Shown: one piece after another, positions 5,238 through 7,411 of the stretch
Position numbering within the stretch: position 1 is the stretch's first letter
Layout of the letters: each line of letters opens with the position of its first letter
NCBI GenBank assembly: GCA_048884925.1
Contig: JBHLQK010000157.1
Coordinates: 1 to 7,411 of the forward strand
Reading direction: 5' to 3'
Length of the DNA stretch: 7,411 bases
Origin: SMTZ1-83 sp048884925
Lineage (GTDB): Archaea; Asgardarchaeota; Thorarchaeia; Thorarchaeales; Thorarchaeaceae
Notes under the pieces: generated by a model
What the model saw: the letters and a program-made list of their open reading frames with translations, nothing else
Database searches by the model: none
What the model was told of the DNA's origin: nothing
Program-made: the position numbers and the translations under genes

Positions 5238-5900
5238 CTACATTACTTTCAGAATTATCCCTTTGTTTTCCAACATAGCTAGAAAATCATTAGCAATGTA
5301 TTCAGTAACATCGAGTTCCCTCATGAGGAGATTTCTGAGAGTATCAGGACTGAAAGAGTCGGACCCAACAAATCTACGGACGAGAAGAATAAGGCGAAAT
5401 TGCTGAGCGTTTGATGAAAGACTCAGAGGGCGTTCGTGAAGCCTATAACTTGTTTCTATTGGACTGATATACTCCTTTAATTGAATGTCTGCCCACTCAT
5501 GATCGAAGAACGAGCGGTCACCATCCCATGTCGATAGAAGAAACCCATATTCATTCTCGTAGGCAGTGATGAATTTTCTGAGTTTGACCATGAATTGGTC
5601 TTCAATAGCTCCTCGCGCGACGGCGATGCCCGCCAAATAACTTCCATAGCAGATGTGTGCAACTTGATCTTCTACGATGTAGGTTTCATGGTCCATGTTC
5701 ACACCTTGACCACCATGCATCTCCTGAATGAAAGAATAAGCCGTAAGAACTGCACTGAAAAGGTCAGGGTCAATCTCGGATGCAACAAATGACTTGTAGA
5801 ATATAGACAGACCGCTCTCTATCAATGAAACGATGATGTGCTGAACATCTTGGGTTGTGTCTGTTTCCAAATATTTATCATCTATGGTTCGGTGTATCAA
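5238..5900 (-). CDS. Longin/roadblock-like protein with a C-terminal winged-helix-like tail (Asgard-type)
   Basis: A 220-residue soluble protein. Residues 21-145 show the pattern of the longin/roadblock-like small proteins common in Asgard genomes beside small GTPases: a strand ending ESGLSIFYKSF (28-38), SEIDPDLFSAVLTAYSFIQEM (41-61), a central beta sheet (72-96), a long helix with KLRKFITAYENEYGFLL (106-122) and the closing WDGDRSFFD (125-133). Residues 163-220 look like a separate winged helix: two helices, then TLRNLLMRELDVTEYIANDF and a hydrophobic LENKGIILKV wing. Longin and roadblock folds act as GTPase partners or regulators in eukaryotes; that role here is inferred, and no GTPase gene lies in the window. 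The start is TTG at 5900; an in-frame TGA lies two codons upstream, so the gene cannot be longer. I see no good ribosome binding site, and TTG codons further in are alternatives. Confidence 0.75.
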   Translation of the reverse strand: MIHRTIDDKYLETDTTQDVQHIIVSLIESGLSIFYKSFVASEIDPDLFSAVLTAYSFIQEMHGGQGVNMDHETYIVEDQVAHICYGSYLAGIAVARGAIEDQFMVKLRKFITAYENEYGFLLSTWDGDRSFFDHEWADIQLKEYISPIETSYRLHERPLSLSSNAQQFRLILLVRRFVGSDSFSPDTLRNLLMRELDVTEYIANDFLAMLENKGIILKVM

Positions 5901-5915
5901 GTCTCAAACAACCCC

Positions 5916-5965
5916 GTTTGGACCCCGGTCTTCCGAACACCGTCAGCTGCGCAACTGACTGGTGT
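5916..5965 (-). promoter_or_regulatory. Two overlapping hairpins in the leader of the longin-like gene
   Basis: In plus-strand terms, GTTTGGA (5916-5922) pairs with TCCGAAC (5932-5938, one G-T), and ACACC-GTCAG (5937-5946) pairs with CTGAC-T-GGTGT (5955-5965), ten pairs with a single bulged T and loop CTGCGCAA. The two stems share bases 5937-5938, so they could compete at that edge. A minus-strand TATA-like AATTATA (5995-5989) predicts a transcript start near 5966, so the hairpins would occupy nearly the whole leader. They may instead mark the 3' end of the SnoaL-like gene. Confidence 0.4.
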
Positions 5966-6025
5966 CAACATCGGACTGAGAATTCGAGTATAATTGTGTT
6001 GTCATAGAATGGATATTGGGCCGGG

Positions 6026-6451
6026 TTAAGAAGCATCAAGCTGAGTCATGAAAGTCATCTGATCAAAGTACTCATGAATCTCAACTATCTTCCCATCCTT
6101 CAGCTTTATCACATTGCTAATTGGGATTCGTATGGATTTGCCTGTTGGAGGGATTTGCTTTCCATTGTAAAGCGTGAAAGGCCCAGAATGTGTAGCAGTC
6201 ATGATTCCTTGGATGCAAACCCAATCATCCTGACCGAAAATATTAGTTATTTCTGCCTTCAGGTCTGTGAATATCTTGGCGAATGCTATATTGTCTTCAA
6301 TAAATGCATCCTTTCCCTTAAGAGGTTCATGCCCATTAGGCATGTAGTCAAGAACTGAGTCATCCATGTAATCTGCAAATGCCTTCGCACCGTCATTGTT
6401 GTAGGCTTCTGTTGCCCGCCTAACTAATTTGATGTTCTCTGCAACAGTCAT
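6026..6451 (-). CDS. SnoaL-like (ester cyclase/NTF2-fold) protein
   Basis: A 141-residue small cytoplasmic protein of the SnoaL-like NTF2 fold, about the usual length. Visible family features: N-terminal helices with a YNNDGAKAFADYMDD segment (17-31), THSGPF (87-92), the PPTGKSI turn (101-107), and the closing strand DGKIVEIHEYFDQMTFMTQL (119-138). In this superfamily the cone-shaped pocket holds hydrophobic substrates; members include polyketide cyclases, isomerases and many of unknown role, so the substrate cannot be named. The ATG has GGTGA four bases upstream (6460-6456), and a minus-strand GTATAAGC (6496-6489) is placed for a start of transcription near 6466. No polyketide genes are nearby, so a biosynthetic cyclase role is unlikely from context. 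Confidence 0.88.
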   Translation of the reverse strand: MTVAENIKLVRRATEAYNNDGAKAFADYMDDSVLDYMPNGHEPLKGKDAFIEDNIAFAKIFTDLKAEITNIFGQDDWVCIQGIMTATHSGPFTLYNGKQIPPTGKSIRIPISNVIKLKDGKIVEIHEYFDQMTFMTQLDAS

Positions 6452-6455
6452 GTCA

Positions 6456-6496
6456 TCACCGTAGAATTAACAATTGTGAAGCATATTTGCTTATAC
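6456..6496 (-). promoter_or_regulatory. Promoter and ribosome binding site of the SnoaL-like gene
   Basis: On the minus strand, GTATAAGC (6496-6489) is followed about 26 bases on by the probable transcript start (near 6466), then GGTGA (6460-6456) and ATG at 6451. The box overlaps a small AAGCA/TGCTT hairpin. Confidence 0.45.
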
Positions 6497-6542
6497 ATCT
6501 TCTGGTATCAGATAAGAGTGATCTCGAGAATGTCGATTCTTC

Positions 6543-6584
6543 AAAAAGGGGAGATGGAGCTGGCATTGGCTCAGCCAGACTCCA
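6543..6584 (-). terminator. Hairpin plus T-run after the metallo-hydrolase gene
   Basis: On the minus strand, 15 bases after the TAG at 6602-6600, TGGAG (6584-6580) pairs with CTCCA (6559-6555) and an inner TGGC with GCCA (6577-6574 with 6564-6561), closing a 9-base loop. CTCCCC and T5 (6547-6543) follow. Hairpin then T-run is a convincing transcription end and separates this gene from the SnoaL-like gene downstream. Confidence 0.6.
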
Positions 6585-6599
6585 TTTGTAGATGTTTCT

Positions 6600-7400
6600 C
6601 TAGCTCATCACAAATGAATGAGATTCATAATTATCCACTAGCACCGCTTCACAATCGGCATCTTCGATATAACTGCCGTAATTGGCCATAAATGACTCGC
6701 ATGCGCCTTCAGTGAAGTGAATTGGAATGAAGTAATCAGCCTGAATAGCAGAAATGGCAGATACAATCTCGTAATCAGCCATTGTCTGGCAACCAGGTCC
6801 CAGCGGCAACAATGCCACGTCAATTCGCCCAGCAATATCGTAGTATTCCAAGATGTTCTTGGAATCGCCTGCGTGGAAGAATGTGAATCCATTAATCTCT
6901 ATGATATAGCTAGTCCAATTGGCTTCCCTCGGGTGTGTTGCATCATAGCCTTCCACAGCAAAGGTATACATGTAGAAGGCGGTGATGTTGGCGGTACCAA
7001 CTTGGATGCTATCGCCAGGAACTACCCCTATGCCGTCATAAATGCTGACTTGCATTGACATATCCGCAGGAAAGACATTCACTGTACTTTCCTTCTGAAG
7101 CATGTCTATGGTAGAGCTCTGATAGTGGTCCCCATGAGGATGAGTTATCAGAATAGCGTCCGCGTCAAGGTCAGCGAAGCTCGAGTTGAGGTCTATTGGG
7201 TCAATGTATATCCTCAGATCATCTGCCTCAATCATGACACCTGCATTGCTTAGCAGCGTCAACGTGATTGAGTCCTCTGTTTCAGGAGGAGAAGGAGCAG
7301 GCATCAATAACGGAAGTGCCACTATAGCAGAACCAACCGTGACTAGAATAAGGATAGCCCCCAGGGCCATCAAAGTCCGGGGTTTGCTTGTAGGTCCCAT
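6600..7400 (-). CDS. Exported, membrane-anchored metallo-beta-lactamase-fold hydrolase (UlaG-like)
   Basis: A 266-residue protein with a hydrophobic N-terminal segment (10-33) after a short basic start (K6, R8), then a Pro-rich spacer (34-40), so the enzyme domain is probably anchored on the outer face of the membrane. The MBL signature HPHGDH is at 87-92 (H87, H89, D91, H92), followed by H156 in THPREANW, FFHAGDS (174-180, D179 as bridging ligand) and PIHF with H228, giving a complete two-metal set. The order and the short insert-free layout fit the UlaG-like subgroup, whose cytoplasmic members include lactonases; the substrate here is unknown. The ATG lies 11 bases from the window edge with only a weak GGA before it, so an upstream start cannot be excluded, but the signal-like segment starts sensibly here. 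It has its own terminator. Confidence 0.88.
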   Translation of the reverse strand: MGPTSKPRTLMALGAILILVTVGSAIVALPLLMPAPSPPETEDSITLTLLSNAGVMIEADDLRIYIDPIDLNSSFADLDADAILITHPHGDHYQSSTIDMLQKESTVNVFPADMSMQVSIYDGIGVVPGDSIQVGTANITAFYMYTFAVEGYDATHPREANWTSYIIEINGFTFFHAGDSKNILEYYDIAGRIDVALLPLGPGCQTMADYEIVSAISAIQADYFIPIHFTEGACESFMANYGSYIEDADCEAVLVDNYESHSFVMS

Positions 7401-7411
7401 ATTCCAAAAGA

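Noticed and set aside
6476..6691. 71-residue plus-strand open frame
   Set aside because: It runs through the SnoaL-like promoter, the terminator hairpin and the 3' end of the metallo-hydrolase gene; no ribosome binding site or domain.
6717..7058. 113-residue plus-strand open frame
   Set aside because: Antisense to the metallo-hydrolase, whose catalytic motifs are intact in the opposite frame.

Overview
The window looks like a piece of archaeal chromosome, most likely from an Asgard (Thorarchaeota-like) genome. Several things point this way. NAD synthetase is the short, ammonia-dependent form. There is a PadR-type regulator fused to a methyltransferase-like domain. A cell-surface protein ends in a Thr/Pro-rich stalk followed by a transmembrane anchor. 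Shine-Dalgarno sites are of GGAGGT/GGTGA type with TATA-like boxes about 25 bases before probable transcription starts, and T-runs follow genes. The most telling gene is on the minus strand at 5238-5900: its first 145 residues have the pattern I associate with the longin/roadblock-like small proteins that accompany small GTPases in Asgard archaea. The lineage assignment is inference from gene content, not from a marker gene.

Layout. 88-981 (minus) encodes a von Willebrand factor A (VWA) protein with an intact metal-ion site. It diverges, across a 128-base gap, from a 7-helix membrane protein (1110-1796, plus). Then come nadE (1876-2655, plus) and a PadR-methyltransferase-like fusion (2760-3626, plus, or 2697 if leaderless). 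A 36-base inverted repeat straddles the nadE stop codon and the PadR TATA box. A 417-base gene-free stretch (3627-4043) carries several hairpins, including a candidate structured RNA or long leader, and leads into an exported ethylbenzene-dehydrogenase-gamma-like (EB_dh) haem-binding surface protein (4044-5156, plus). The right third is all minus strand: an exported, membrane-anchored metallo-beta-lactamase-fold hydrolase (6600-7400), a SnoaL-like small protein (6026-6451), and the longin-like protein with a winged-helix-like tail (5238-5900). The EB_dh and longin genes converge across a gap with T-runs on both strands.

How the genes work together. I see no single pathway. nadE is housekeeping; the others look like separate transcription units with their own promoter-like and terminator-like signals. 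The strongest candidates for something undescribed are the hairpin-rich region 3709-3920 with its own promoter- and terminator-like ends, the longin plus winged-helix fusion, and the orphan surface haem protein without a catalytic partner. No mobile elements, CRISPR arrays, tRNA or rRNA genes were found.
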